Origin: Aerococcus tenax
GTDB taxonomy: Bacteria > Bacillota > Bacilli > Lactobacillales > Aerococcaceae
Assembly: GCF_003286645.3 (NCBI RefSeq)
Contig: NZ_CP127382.2
Coordinates: forward strand, 1 to 64,000
Length of the DNA stretch: 64,000 nt
Direction: 5' to 3'
Positions within the stretch are counted from its first letter, which is position 1. Each line of letters starts with the position of its first letter. Made by a program: the position numbers and the translations under genes. The notes under the pieces were generated by a model. That model was not told the DNA's origin, ran no database searches, and worked only from the letters and a program-made list of their open reading frames with translations. Shown here piece after piece: positions 34,261 through 42,223 of this stretch.

Positions 34261-34692
34261 TTAATGGGATTGATAATCATCGTCCTCATAGTACTCATGG
34301 TTGTAGGCATCACCCAAGTAGTCACCTGCTTGGTCGGGGCTGGCTTGGCTATGGTGGATTTGGAAGACTTTTTCGGGGTTCATTCGCGCTTCATCCCGTT
34401 GGCGTTTAACCTTATCTTGATTATAAATATGAATATTATGGATGAGTTTGATAATTGGCCGCATGACAAAAGAGAAACCTCCAATTAAAAAGAGGGTATT
34501 GCCATAAATAGCGGGCGCGCCAAAGAAGTTACAAATCGAGCCGATAAAATAAAGACTCCCGGTAAAAATATCATTAATTAATGAAATAATGGTATAGACG
34601 TTCTGAAAATATAAACGCAGGGGCCCGATCTTGACCACGATGTCCTCTGCTTCTGAATTTTCTTCATAGGTTTTTCTTTTTAATTTTGCCAT
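34261..34692 (-). CDS. YrhK-domain membrane protein
   Basis: 143 aa from ATG 34692, which follows AAGGAGGAT; the frame up to 34740 includes the leader. The YrhK-like domain spans about 20-90, with two membrane helices (near 30-52 and 58-78), the family pattern FFGAPAIYGNTLFLIGGFSFVMRPIIKL, and a histidine-containing IHNIHIY. The C-terminal third is polar with an acidic, tyrosine-rich end. A promoter TTGACT-17-TATCTT lies at 34712-34740 on the minus strand. Function unknown. Confidence 0.78.
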   Translation of the reverse strand: MAKLKRKTYEENSEAEDIVVKIGPLRLYFQNVYTIISLINDIFTGSLYFIGSICNFFGAPAIYGNTLFLIGGFSFVMRPIIKLIHNIHIYNQDKVKRQRDEARMNPEKVFQIHHSQASPDQAGDYLGDAYNHEYYEDDDYQSH

Positions 34693-34808
34693 TGAAATCC
34701 TCCTTATATCAAAGATAGGCGATAAGTTTAGGATAGTCAATGAGACCCCGCCTAACTAAAAGCGAGAGAGGAAGACGCTAAGGATATTAAAAGTCTCTTT
34801 AACAATAA

Positions 34809-34882
34809 AAAAAGCGAAGCCCTGCTTACCCTGGTCCCACTCTCCTATGGGGGTAGGGTATTTTTCTTGGCTTCGTTTTTAA
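34809..34882. terminator. Large bidirectional hairpin
   Basis: AAAAGCGAAGCC pairs with GGCTTCGTTTTT, with inner TACCCT/AGGGTA, and T-runs on both strands. It lies between yrhK and the repeat pair, with no clear gene reading into it. It could be a terminator or the end of a small RNA. Confidence 0.6.
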
Positions 34883-34949
34883 TGAGGAAGAAAATGTCTT
34901 ATTGATTTAAGAATAATTAGTTATAAATTGTTTCGTCCTTTGTTGTGAG

Positions 34950-35080
34950 TGTCGCATTCTTTCAAACCTGCTCCAAGCGCAGAGCAAGCGTCCGCTTCAC
35001 TAAAGTGCATGAAATTCTTTTCAAGAATTTCTGCTCTTTAGCTCCAGCGATCTTGCTCTTTATTGCGCTTGTCGCACTCT
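34950..35080 (+). repeat. Structured intergenic repeat, copy C
   Basis: 131 bp from TGTCGCATTCT to TGTCGCACTCT (35070-35080, shared with copy D). Nested arms are CAAGCGC/GCGCTTG, GAGCAAG/CTTGCTC and CGCT/AGCG, with core GAAATTCTT-TTC-AAGAATTTC. The inner arm is CGCT/AGCG where other copies have CACT/AGTG. GTTTCGTCCTTTGTTGTG just upstream (34930-34947) looks like the right end of another, lost copy. Confidence 0.88.
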
Positions 35081-35201
35081 AACCAAACCTGCTCCAGTCA
35101 CAGGACGAACGTCCACTTCAAAAACCGGTAACGCTCAGCTTTGCTGAGCTTATCCCGGTTTTTTCCAGTGGTTTCGTCCTTTGTTGTGCCTGTCGCACTC
35201 T
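35070..35201 (+). repeat. Structured intergenic repeat, copy D
   Basis: 132 bp bounded by TGTCGCACTCT on both sides, tandem with copy C. Arms are GGACGAA/TTCGTCC and CCACT/AGTGG. The core has ACCGG/CCGGT outside and GCTCAGC/GCTGAGC inside. It ends 5 bases after the trpB stop (minus strand), so it is transcribed as the trpB 3' end. Confidence 0.9.
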
Positions 35202-35206
35202 TTTCT

Positions 35207-36388
35207 CTAGCTTTCGAGTATTCTTAGTACTTGGTCGACGTCCTTATCACCACGTCCAGATAGGGTGACGAGGAGGATTTGATCGGCAGAGTATTGGGGG
35301 GCGAGTTTTGCGGCTAGGGCGAGAGCGTGGGAAGACTCTAGGGCCGGGATGATTCCTTCTGTCCGTGAGAGCAGTTGGAAGGCGGCTAGGGCTTCGTCGT
35401 CAGTGATGGCAATATACTCAGCCCGGTGAGTGTCTTTGAGGTAGGCGTGTTCTGGTCCTATGGCTACATAGTCCAGCCCGGCCGAGATAGAATAACTTGG
35501 CTTGGTATTGCCTTCCTCATCGACTAGGCAGTAGGTATTCATCCCGTGCTCGATCTTGATGGAGCCTAAATTCAAGGTAGCTGCTGTCTGATCGCTGTCC
35601 AGGCCCTTACCGCCCCCTTCAGCCCCGTAGAGTTTGACGGTGGGTTCATCTAAGTAATGGGCGAAAGACCCGATGGCGTTTGACCCACCCCCGATGCAGG
35701 CAACCACCGCGTCAGGTAAGCGACCTTCACGTTCAAGAATTTGGGCCTTACTTTCCTGGCTAATCACACTTTGGAAGTGTTTGACCATGCTAGGATAAGG
35801 GTGAGGACCAACGGCTGATCCGACTAGGTAATAGGTGTCTTGGTAATTTTCGATCAGGTCTTCAAAGGCAGCATCCACGGCTTCTTTAAGGGATTGGGCC
35901 CCTCTTTTGACGCCAACCACCTTGGTTCCCATCAGTTCCATTCGGAAGACATTTAATTTCTGCCGTTCCACGTCCTTTTGCCCCATGTAAACCGTACACT
36001 CCATGCCAAATTTAGCGGCTACGGCTGCTGTTGCCACCCCGTGTTGGCCGGCACCGGTTTCAGCGATGAGCCGTTTCTTGCCCATGCGTTTAGCGATCAG
36101 GACTTGACCAATGGTATTATTAACCTTGTGGGCGCCGAGGTGGTTGAGGTCTTCGCGTTTGAGGTAAATTTTAGGCCCGCCCAAATGCTTAGTGAAGTTT
36201 TCAGCATAGTAGAGGGGGTTCTCCCGCCCCACATAGTCGCGCAGGTAGAGGGCGAGTTCTTGCTTGAAGTCGGGATCGTCCTTGATCTCTTCATAGAAGT
36301 CAGCGATCCGGTCCAATTCTTCCTTAATAATCTCTGGGACATAGCAGCCCCCAAATTCACCAAAAAATCCATTGTTAATTTCTGTCAT
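35207..36388 (-). CDS. trpB: Tryptophan synthase beta chain
   Basis: PLP enzyme that makes tryptophan from indole and serine. 393 aa from ATG 36388 after GGAGGAAATAAGG. The substrate and PLP motifs are visible: KREDLNHLGAHKVNN (PLP lysine in HKVNN near 88), AETGAGQHGVATA, and the phosphate loop CIGGGSNAIG. The C-terminal SGRGDKD is typical. trpA and the other trp genes are absent on both sides, so this may salvage external indole. Expression appears controlled by a leader peptide attenuator upstream. Confidence 0.95.
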   Translation of the reverse strand: MTEINNGFFGEFGGCYVPEIIKEELDRIADFYEEIKDDPDFKQELALYLRDYVGRENPLYYAENFTKHLGGPKIYLKREDLNHLGAHKVNNTIGQVLIAKRMGKKRLIAETGAGQHGVATAAVAAKFGMECTVYMGQKDVERQKLNVFRMELMGTKVVGVKRGAQSLKEAVDAAFEDLIENYQDTYYLVGSAVGPHPYPSMVKHFQSVISQESKAQILEREGRLPDAVVACIGGGSNAIGSFAHYLDEPTVKLYGAEGGGKGLDSDQTAATLNLGSIKIEHGMNTYCLVDEEGNTKPSYSISAGLDYVAIGPEHAYLKDTHRAEYIAITDDEALAAFQLLSRTEGIIPALESSHALALAAKLAPQYSADQILLVTLSGRGDKDVDQVLRILES

Positions 36389-36454
36389 CCTTATTTCCTC
36401 CAAATCTTATTTTTGTAAATACTTTTGCTTGGAGTCTAAGACGCACTGAGACGA

Positions 36455-36646
36455 CAAAAAAACCGCATAGACTTTCTATGCGGTCGCGCTTCTTTGGGTC
36501 ACACTCGGCATAGACTCCTTTAACTTCAAGGGTAATAAAGTGAGTCTAAACCGATAAAAGTTCGCTCACTTCCTATGCCATTTTTGCCAGCTTTGGAATG
36601 CGTTCTTCATGATGTGACCTCCTTGTTAAATCTTGCTAATATCATA
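36455..36646 (-). promoter_or_regulatory. trpB leader: promoter, attenuator and terminator
   Basis: The promoter is TTGACT (36664-36669) -17- TATGAT (36641-36646), read on the minus strand. The RNA encodes a 14-aa leader peptide, then mutually exclusive stems: AAGTGAG/CTCACTT, TAGACTC/GAGTCTA, and TCTATGC/GCATAGA. It ends in the terminator CCGCATAGA/TCTATGCGG plus seven T (36463-36483 with the T-run to 36456). This is the layout of ribosome-mediated transcription attenuation. No T-box or TRAP repeat array is visible. Confidence 0.75.
36566..36610 (-). CDS. trpL: trp leader peptide
   Basis: Fourteen codons, MKNAFQSWQKWHRK, with two Trp codons at positions 8 and 11. CAAGGAGGTCACATC precedes the ATG, a near-perfect ribosome site. 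The stop codon lies inside the first pairing segment (AAGTGAG), so a ribosome that reaches the stop would block that segment, whereas one stalled at the first Trp codon would not. The regulatory outcome is inferred. Confidence 0.75.
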   Translation of the reverse strand: MKNAFQSWQKWHRK

Positions 36647-36736
36647 GCCAGTTTATCCGACGGAGTCAAGTGAAAATTTAAAATTTATAAATTATGTTTC
36701 TACTTAATTAAAGCGGAATCCCTACAAGACCCAGTT

Positions 36737-37939
36737 TTACTTCTTTACCCGGGCACTTTGAGGCAGACCGAAGAGCTTGATAAAGCCTTCTGCATCATTT
36801 TGGTTATAAATGGAATCTTCATTAAAGGTGGCCAGTTCTTCCCGGTAGAGGCTATCAGGACTAGTTACTCCAGCATCAATGATATTGCCCTTGTAGAGTT
36901 CCAGTTTGACTTGTCCATTAACATGACTTTGGGTGTGGTCAACAAAGGCTTGCATGGCTTGACGGAGTGGGGAGAACCAGAGCCCATTATAGATAAGTTC
37001 GCTGTATTTTAGGGCCAAGATTTGCTTAAAGTGTAGGGTATCCCGGTCCAGAGTCAGTTCTTCGAGCTTCTCATGGGCATGGAAGAGGATGGCGCCTCCT
37101 GGAGTTTCATAGACTCCTCTGGATTTCATCCCTACCAAACGGTTTTCCACCAGGTCGAGGATACCGATCCCATTAGCCCCGCCTAATTGGTTGAGGGTTT
37201 GGATTAAGGCAATCGGATCTAATTTCTTTCCGTTAACGGCCACCGGGTTACCCGCTTCAAAGTCGATGGTGATCGGAGTGGCTTGGTCGGGCGCTTGTTT
37301 GGGACTCACACCTAGCTCTAAAATGGCTTCATAGTCAGGTTTTTGGCTAGGGTCTTCCAAGTCCAGGCCTTCATGGGAGAGGTGCCAGAGGTTTTCATCT
37401 TTGGAATAGTTGGTTTCCCGGGTAATGGGAAGGGGAATGTTGTGGGCTTCAGCATAGTCAAAGGCTTCTTCCCGAGAAGAGATTTCCCATTCCCGCCACG
37501 GAGCAATGATGGTCATATCTGGATCGAATTCCCGGATCCCTAGTTCAAAACGGACTTGGTCATTGCCCTTACCGGTACAACCGTGAGCAATAGCATCGCA
37601 ACCCTCTTGGTGGGCGATTTCCACCATCCGTTTAGCGATCAAAGGACGGGCTAGGGCAGTCCCTAAGAGATACTTGTTTTCATACTTGCCCCCAGCACGA
37701 ACTGCAGGGTAGATGTAGTCGGTAATGAGTTCTTGGCGGAGGTCCTCAATATAAATCTTGGAAGCCCCGCATTTAAGGGCCTTGTCATGGATAAAGTCAA
37801 AATCATCTTCTTGGCCGACATTGGCGGTCATGGCAATGACTTCACAGTTATCATAATTTTCTTTTAACCAAGTGATGGTGACTGAGGTGTCTAAGCCTCC
37901 GGAATAGGCGAGTAATACTTTTTTAACCTTTGCTTTCAT
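36737..37939 (-). CDS. argG: Argininosuccinate synthase
   Basis: Joins citrulline and aspartate with ATP. 400 aa. The ATP pyrophosphatase loop is [11 protein letters not shown] near residue 9-19, followed by ANVGQEDDF and [15 protein letters not shown] near 118-132. AAGGAGGA precedes ATG 37939. argH is not next to it. The leader carries an arginine-type T-box, so expression should rise when tRNA-Arg is uncharged. Confidence 0.96.
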   Translation of the reverse strand: MKAKVKKVLLAYSGGLDTSVTITWLKENYDNCEVIAMTANVGQEDDFDFIHDKALKCGASKIYIEDLRQELITDYIYPAVRAGGKYENKYLLGTALARPLIAKRMVEIAHQEGCDAIAHGCTGKGNDQVRFELGIREFDPDMTIIAPWREWEISSREEAFDYAEAHNIPLPITRETNYSKDENLWHLSHEGLDLEDPSQKPDYEAILELGVSPKQAPDQATPITIDFEAGNPVAVNGKKLDPIALIQTLNQLGGANGIGILDLVENRLVGMKSRGVYETPGGAILFHAHEKLEELTLDRDTLHFKQILALKYSELIYNGLWFSPLRQAMQAFVDHTQSHVNGQVKLELYKGNIIDAGVTSPDSLYREELATFNEDSIYNQNDAEGFIKLFGLPQSARVKK

Positions 37940-38037
37940 GGAAAATCCTCCTTAAATTTCTAAAATTTCTCTTGTTATGGTGCCCTTTAGCCGGCTAGGA
38001 CCAAAACGCTCATCGAATCTTTATTGAGGGATAAAAT

Positions 38038-38270
38038 GAAAAAAGCCCACCTCTAATAAGAGGCGGACTTATCCACGGTACCACTCTAATATTGCAAAAT
38101 ACTTGCAATGCTTGACATGGTAACGCCTGGGTGGCGGACTTAGCTAAGGATTCACTAAGTCATCTCAGCAATGCGTTTCCCACTAGGTTTTTGAGAACTT
38201 TCCACTAACGTTCCTCACTTTACAAATCCCCTAGCAGTACTCTTTGCTTCATCGATTCTATGATTAATTT
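38038..38270 (-). promoter_or_regulatory. T-box leader of argG, probably tRNA-Arg
   Basis: The T-box sequence TGGTACCGTGG is at 38073-38083 (minus strand), followed by the terminator stem AAGTCCGCCTCTT / AGAGGTGGGCTT and TTTTTT (38038-38070). Stem I has GCAA-AGAGTA on its 5' side and AAACGCA-TTGC on its 3' side; CGC followed by A fits an Arg specifier codon. The promoter is consensus: TTGACA (38300-38305) -17- TATAAT (38277-38282). Confidence 0.88.
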
Positions 38271-38343
38271 GAGATTATTATAGGGACAATTAAAATAATT
38301 GTCAAATATATTTATAAATTATTTTGTTTTCTTGATCATTCGT

Positions 38344-38892
38344 TTAAATCACTTCAGCATTCAAGCAAGTTTGGAAATGGTTGAGGGCCCATTCATGGCC
38401 TTGGGGGTTGAAGCTAGCTACACAGTCTTTATGGATAACGATCTTAAAACCTAAATTATAAGCATCAATGGCGGTATGGAGAACACAAATATCGGTGCAG
38501 ACTCCTACAATATGCAATTCTTCAATATGACGTTCCCGTAATTTGATCAATAAATCGGTTCCCGCAAAGGCTGAATAGCGGGTCTTAGGCATGAAATAGA
38601 CCTGGCTATTGTCCTTGTTGTCCTCATAGACCTGAGCTAATTGACCGTAGAGGTCTTGGCCATGGCTACCAACAATATTGTGGGGTGGGAAAAGCTTGGT
38701 CTCTGGATGGTAGGGGTCACCTTTATGGTGGGCATCAATGGCAAAGACCAGGAAGTCTCCCGCTTGGATAAATTCTTCACTGAGGCGACTAATGGCCCCT
38801 TCAATGGCTTGGGCAGGTTTTCCGCAAGTGAGACTTCCATCACTCGCCACAAAATCATTGGTATAGTCGACGTTAATTAAGGCTCTCTTCAT
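38344..38892 (-). CDS. pncA: Nicotinamidase
   Basis: Cysteine hydrolase converting nicotinamide to nicotinate for NAD salvage. 182 aa. The catalytic triad can be read as Asp in INVDYTNDF (near 9), Lys in MPKTRYSAF (near 103), and Cys in VGVCTDICVLHTA (near 134). The metal site is IDAHHKGDPYHPE. It fits the NAD theme with the NiaX-like carrier and nadC at 60 kb. Confidence 0.9.
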   Translation of the reverse strand: MKRALINVDYTNDFVASDGSLTCGKPAQAIEGAISRLSEEFIQAGDFLVFAIDAHHKGDPYHPETKLFPPHNIVGSHGQDLYGQLAQVYEDNKDNSQVYFMPKTRYSAFAGTDLLIKLRERHIEELHIVGVCTDICVLHTAIDAYNLGFKIVIHKDCVASFNPQGHEWALNHFQTCLNAEVI

Positions 38893-39080
38893 TGTAATCC
38901 TCCCTAAAAGGTACTTTTTGCAAATGCTTTTCCTTATTATAAAGCATGCCTTTGGATTGTGAGGCTAGCAAGTCATTTTTGTAACCAGAAAGTAATAGAT
39001 TGGGACAGTTTTCGCCCGAAAAGAAGAATAATTGCCTTTTAAGTAATCATCGCTTATGCTTTTTAAGGGAGAGTGATAAG

Positions 39081-40028
39081 ATGTCCTGGTTGCTAGCCAT
39101 TATGGTGGTCGTTTTACTAGTATTGTCCGCCTTTGTGCTACCTCAAAACTTATTCAAGAAAAAGCTATCAAAAAAAGAACAAAAAATTATTTCTGGACTC
39201 TTTGTTTTGGGATTAGTGGCTCTGGCCCTGTATGTGGAGCCTAGTCAGACTAATGACCCTGGCGGAGAAGGGAGCCAGTCTCAGACCTCTTCTTCAAGTC
39301 AGGAAGATAAAGCGCCGGGCCAAGCGGACAACCCTTTTCCCAAAGGAAGTCAGGCTAATCCTAGCGCCCGACCCAGTGATGAAGAAGTCCAAGCCCTACG
39401 CGAAGAAATCCACCACAGCATTCCCCAGGTGCCAGAGGGACAGACTTTTCTGGTGGTCAATAATAATGTCCCTCTCTTTATCAGCAGTGAATTGGAGTTG
39501 ACGACTGCCCATGCTAACTACGGGGATTTGGATTTCTTGCAGCGGGTGACTGGGGCTGAAGGTCTCTTGGGGGTGGAACTCATGCCCGATGATGCCCGCG
39601 AGCCCCTGACCAGTGTGACGCCTACCGGTTGGCGGCAAAAGTCCTACGTCAATGTCCCAGGTGGCTGGCTCTATAACCGCTGCCATTTGATCGGCTACCA
39701 GTTAACCGGTGAGAACGCCAATTCTAAGAATTTGATGACAGGAACGCGTTGGTTTAATACTGAAGGCATGCTGCCGATTGAAAACTATGTGGCGGCCTAT
39801 ATTGAAGAGACTAACCACCATGTCAGATACCGGGTGACGCCAGTCTTTAACCAGTTTAACCAATTAGCTTCTGGGGTTTATATGGAAGGCTATTCCATTG
39901 AAGACCAGGGCCAAGTCCAGTTCCATATCTTTGTCCCTAACCGCCAACCCGGAATTACTATTGATTACCTGACCGGTGAGAGCCAAGGCCCCGCTGGACC
40001 GCAAGCAAGTGGAGACTTAAGCCCCTAA
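39081..40028 (+). CDS. Membrane-anchored DNA/RNA non-specific endonuclease
   Basis: 315 aa from ATG 39081 (AAGGGAGAG upstream). N-terminal hydrophobic helices (about 3-20 and 35-52) should anchor it, then a disordered S/Q/P/G-rich spacer (about 55-110), then a beta-beta-alpha-metal nuclease domain. The catalytic region is YNRCHLIGYQLTGENANSKNLMTGTRWFN, in which His and the Asn residues correspond to the EndA/NucA active site. Likely outside the membrane, in DNA degradation or uptake. An earlier in-frame start at 39000 is unlikely. Confidence 0.85.
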   Translation: MSWLLAIMVVVLLVLSAFVLPQNLFKKKLSKKEQKIISGLFVLGLVALALYVEPSQTNDPGGEGSQSQTSSSSQEDKAPGQADNPFPKGSQANPSARPSDEEVQALREEIHHSIPQVPEGQTFLVVNNNVPLFISSELELTTAHANYGDLDFLQRVTGAEGLLGVELMPDDAREPLTSVTPTGWRQKSYVNVPGGWLYNRCHLIGYQLTGENANSKNLMTGTRWFNTEGMLPIENYVAAYIEETNHHVRYRVTPVFNQFNQLASGVYMEGYSIEDQGQVQFHIFVPNRQPGITIDYLTGESQGPAGPQASGDLSP

Positions 40029-40058
40029 GTGAAGCTCTTTCCTCCTATTTAAAAGAGC

Positions 40059-40754
40059 TTAAGCCTGGCTGTGGTTGGTGTAGGCCTGGAGGAAGAGGAT
40101 GCCGATGCCTAGAGCTGTGAGTGTCATGGGAATGAAAATGGTCCAGATGCCTAGCCAATTTTGTCCCAGACTGATGGCTAAGACGCCAGTAAAGTAGGAG
40201 AGAATAATAGCGATGAAATAAAAAATATTACTTTTGGCGCTAGCTTTGACGGTGGCGTTGGGATAGAGGAAGTAGTCAAAGAGGTTTTCGGTGAGCCGTT
40301 TAAAGTTACCCGACATCATGGTCGGGGTGTAGTTAGTCCCTTCCAGCGAGCGGAATTCCTCAAATTGGGCTGCAGTTGAAATAGTCAAGAAAGCCGTGGC
40401 GAGCAGGTGGTGGCCAGTTTGACTAATCCAAGCCACGACAGCCATGGCTAAAAAGGAAATAATCAAGACCAGGGCATTGCGTCTGATCTCGTGAGAGGGA
40501 TCATCATAATGAAAATGAAGGATACGGGTCAGGACAGTGCCGATCATAAAGAAAATAATCGAGACGAAATAGGGTGGTAGGTCAGCAAAATGCCCCTGTC
40601 CCAAGTTGACTGCCATGCGGATGAGGTTCCCACTTTGAAAACCAGCAAAAACCCCCTTGTGGTTGAGATAAGAATAAGCTGTTTGTCCCCCGCTGGACAT
40701 GGTCAGTAAACAAGAAAAGAACAGCTTTTCAGCGAGTTTTTGTGTCTTTTTCAT
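40059..40754 (-). CDS. DUF1275 (YoaK-like) membrane protein
   Basis: 231 aa from ATG 40754 (GAAAGGATG upstream). About six hydrophobic segments, with the family traits SGGQTAYSYLNHKGVFAGFQSGNLIRMAVNLG near the start and TPTMMSGNFKRLTENLFDY in the middle. The family has no proven function. Its minus-strand -10 TATAAT lies within about 45 bases upstream. Confidence 0.82.
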   Translation of the reverse strand: MKKTQKLAEKLFFSCLLTMSSGGQTAYSYLNHKGVFAGFQSGNLIRMAVNLGQGHFADLPPYFVSIIFFMIGTVLTRILHFHYDDPSHEIRRNALVLIISFLAMAVVAWISQTGHHLLATAFLTISTAAQFEEFRSLEGTNYTPTMMSGNFKRLTENLFDYFLYPNATVKASAKSNIFYFIAIILSYFTGVLAISLGQNWLGIWTIFIPMTLTALGIGILFLQAYTNHSQA

Positions 40755-40918
40755 GGGATCGCATCCTTTCGTTGTTTTTCCACTTAGCATTATAAACTTT
40801 AGCACTAAAATAATGCAATAAATGCTGAATTTTCCTTAAGATCCGCTTTGAAAATTCACTTTTAGGGGGAACTGTGCCATAATAGAGGTTAAGAATTTTG
40901 CCATAAGGAGTCTAAAGT

Positions 40919-41632
40919 ATGCAAGAATTTGCGGTTATCATTCCAGCCTATAAACCTACCCAAGACTTGATCCCCTATGTCGACCAATTGCTCCAAGCCG
41001 GCGTCCCGCAAGTAGTGGTCGTTAATGATGGGAGCCCAGAAGACTGCCAAGCCATCTTCGACCAAGTCGCTGAACGGGATCGGGTAGACGTTTTGACCCA
41101 TCTTATTAATCGTGGGAAGGGAACTGCCTTAAAGACCGCCTTTGATTTTGAATTGAAACATGGCCAAGACTATAAGGGCTTTGTCACTGCGGATGCGGAT
41201 GGCCAACATACCGTCAAAGATGTCTTAAACATTGGAAAAACGCTAGTAGACCACCCAGATGTGTCCTTTGTCTTGGGTAAGCGGGATTTTGATCAAGACC
41301 AGGTGCCTTTTTTGAGCCGCTTAGGTAATAAAACCACAACTCGCTTCTTTGACTGGCTCTTTGGTTACTGGATTACCGATACCCAAACCGGTTTACGAGG
41401 AATTAACGCCAAAGAATTGCTTTGGTTGATCGATTTACCTGGGTCTAAGTTCGAGTATGAAATGAATATGTTGATCGTGATGGCGAAGCGAGAGCTTCCC
41501 TACTTAGAAGAGACCATTGAAACGGTCTATGAAGAGGACCGGACCACCCACTACCATCCTTTCCGGGATAGCTGGCGGATTGCCAAGGTGCTTATTGATG
41601 GCAAGCGGTCGGGTGAGGATGAATTGATTTAG
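40919..41632 (+). CDS. Family 2 glycosyltransferase
   Basis: 237 aa, GT-A fold. The nucleotide-sugar site is VIIPAYKPT and VVVNDGSPED near the N terminus; the metal motif is TADADGQH near 91; and NRGKGTALKTAFDF is typical of the dolichyl-phosphate mannosyltransferase-like group. No membrane helices. A promoter TTCACT-17-CATAAT lies at 40855-40883. The acceptor is unknown; wall polymer or glycolipid synthesis is plausible. Confidence 0.85.
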   Translation: MQEFAVIIPAYKPTQDLIPYVDQLLQAGVPQVVVVNDGSPEDCQAIFDQVAERDRVDVLTHLINRGKGTALKTAFDFELKHGQDYKGFVTADADGQHTVKDVLNIGKTLVDHPDVSFVLGKRDFDQDQVPFLSRLGNKTTTRFFDWLFGYWITDTQTGLRGINAKELLWLIDLPGSKFEYEMNMLIVMAKRELPYLEETIETVYEEDRTTHYHPFRDSWRIAKVLIDGKRSGEDELI

Positions 41633-41644
41633 TCAGCTTATTCT

Positions 41645-41673
41645 TTTACAAATCTTGGGAGTCTGGCTATAAT
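41645..41673 (+). promoter_or_regulatory. Promoter of a short transcription unit
   Basis: TTTACA (41645-41650), 17 bases, TATAAT (41668-41673), directly after the glycosyltransferase gene. Confidence 0.7.
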
Positions 41674-41721
41674 GAAATTACAGTAACTCTCCAAAGTGTA
41701 GCCGATGAAGAGGTGAGGATC

Positions 41722-41829
41722 ATGGTGGTCTTTAAGCATAATACTTTCAAATGCGCGCCAGGATTACTAGGAGAGCTATTGCCTTTTTTAACACCAATGA
41801 ATAAAGAGATTTTAACGAGCTTGATCTGA
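41722..41829 (+). CDS. Putative 35-aa small protein
   Basis: A 35-codon frame starting MVVFKHNTFKCAPGLLGELL and ending NKEILTSLI, with GAGGTGAGGAT just before its ATG. It sits between a near-consensus promoter and an intrinsic terminator whose stem begins inside its last codons. No family recognised; one Cys, no clear signal. It could be a real small protein or a leader peptide of an attenuator. Confidence 0.5.
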   Translation: MVVFKHNTFKCAPGLLGELLPFLTPMNKEILTSLI

Positions 41830-41846
41830 TTGAGCTCGTTTTTTCT
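41814..41846 (+). terminator. Terminator of the short unit
   Basis: AACGAGCT (41814-41821) pairs with AGCTCGTT (41833-41840), followed by TTTTC; it overlaps the stop codon of the small ORF. Between here and the next hairpin lie two very short frames with ribosome sites (at about 41871 and 41921) but no recognisable gene. Confidence 0.75.
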
Positions 41847-42049
41847 TTGTTCTCGGAAGGGAGTGAAGGATTTGGAATTAAGCCCAATCATTTCTCAACA
41901 GAAAGGTTAAGGTGATCCAAATGCCAATTAAGGCCGTATCTCGCTACTAGGCGTTACATAGTATTATGAAAATAATTAATCAAACATACCTTGTTACAGT
42001 TAGAAAAAATTTATTCTCTAGGTTTAGAAAAAGTGTCTTAATAAAAAAG

Positions 42050-42101
42050 TATAATATCAGAAGTATTACCGAGGCTATGACTGGGATCATGGCCTCTTTT
42101 T
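42050..42101 (+). other. TATAAT plus terminator hairpin, possible short RNA
   Basis: TATAAT at 42050-42055 (weak -35) is followed 15 bases later by the stem GAGGC / GCCTC with an inner ATGA/TCAT pairing and a T-run (42071-42101). Either an isolated terminator or a very short transcript. Confidence 0.4.
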
Positions 42102-42223
42102 ACTGCATTGGTGGTCACTAGCCGCTAGATTGGCGAGTGGGTGGAGATTTCGGGGGCTAATTTCTCCTATCTTTTCCTAGATATGTTACAATCGATGGGA
42201 AAAGTTAGAAAAGGGGTGCACAA

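Noticed and set aside
34180..34488. 102-codon frame opposite yrhK
   Set aside because: Antisense to a gene with a good ribosome site and family match; its start lacks a ribosome site.
34930..35201. CRISPR array
   Set aside because: The repeated TGTCGCACTCT units enclose 120-bp hairpins, not short unique spacers, and no cas genes are present.
36455..36669. T-box in front of trpB
   Set aside because: No TGGTACC-type motif; a leader peptide with Trp codons and nested stems explains the region better.
41667..41891. 74-codon minus-strand frame
   Set aside because: Antisense to a promoter-ORF-terminator unit on the plus strand that has better signals.
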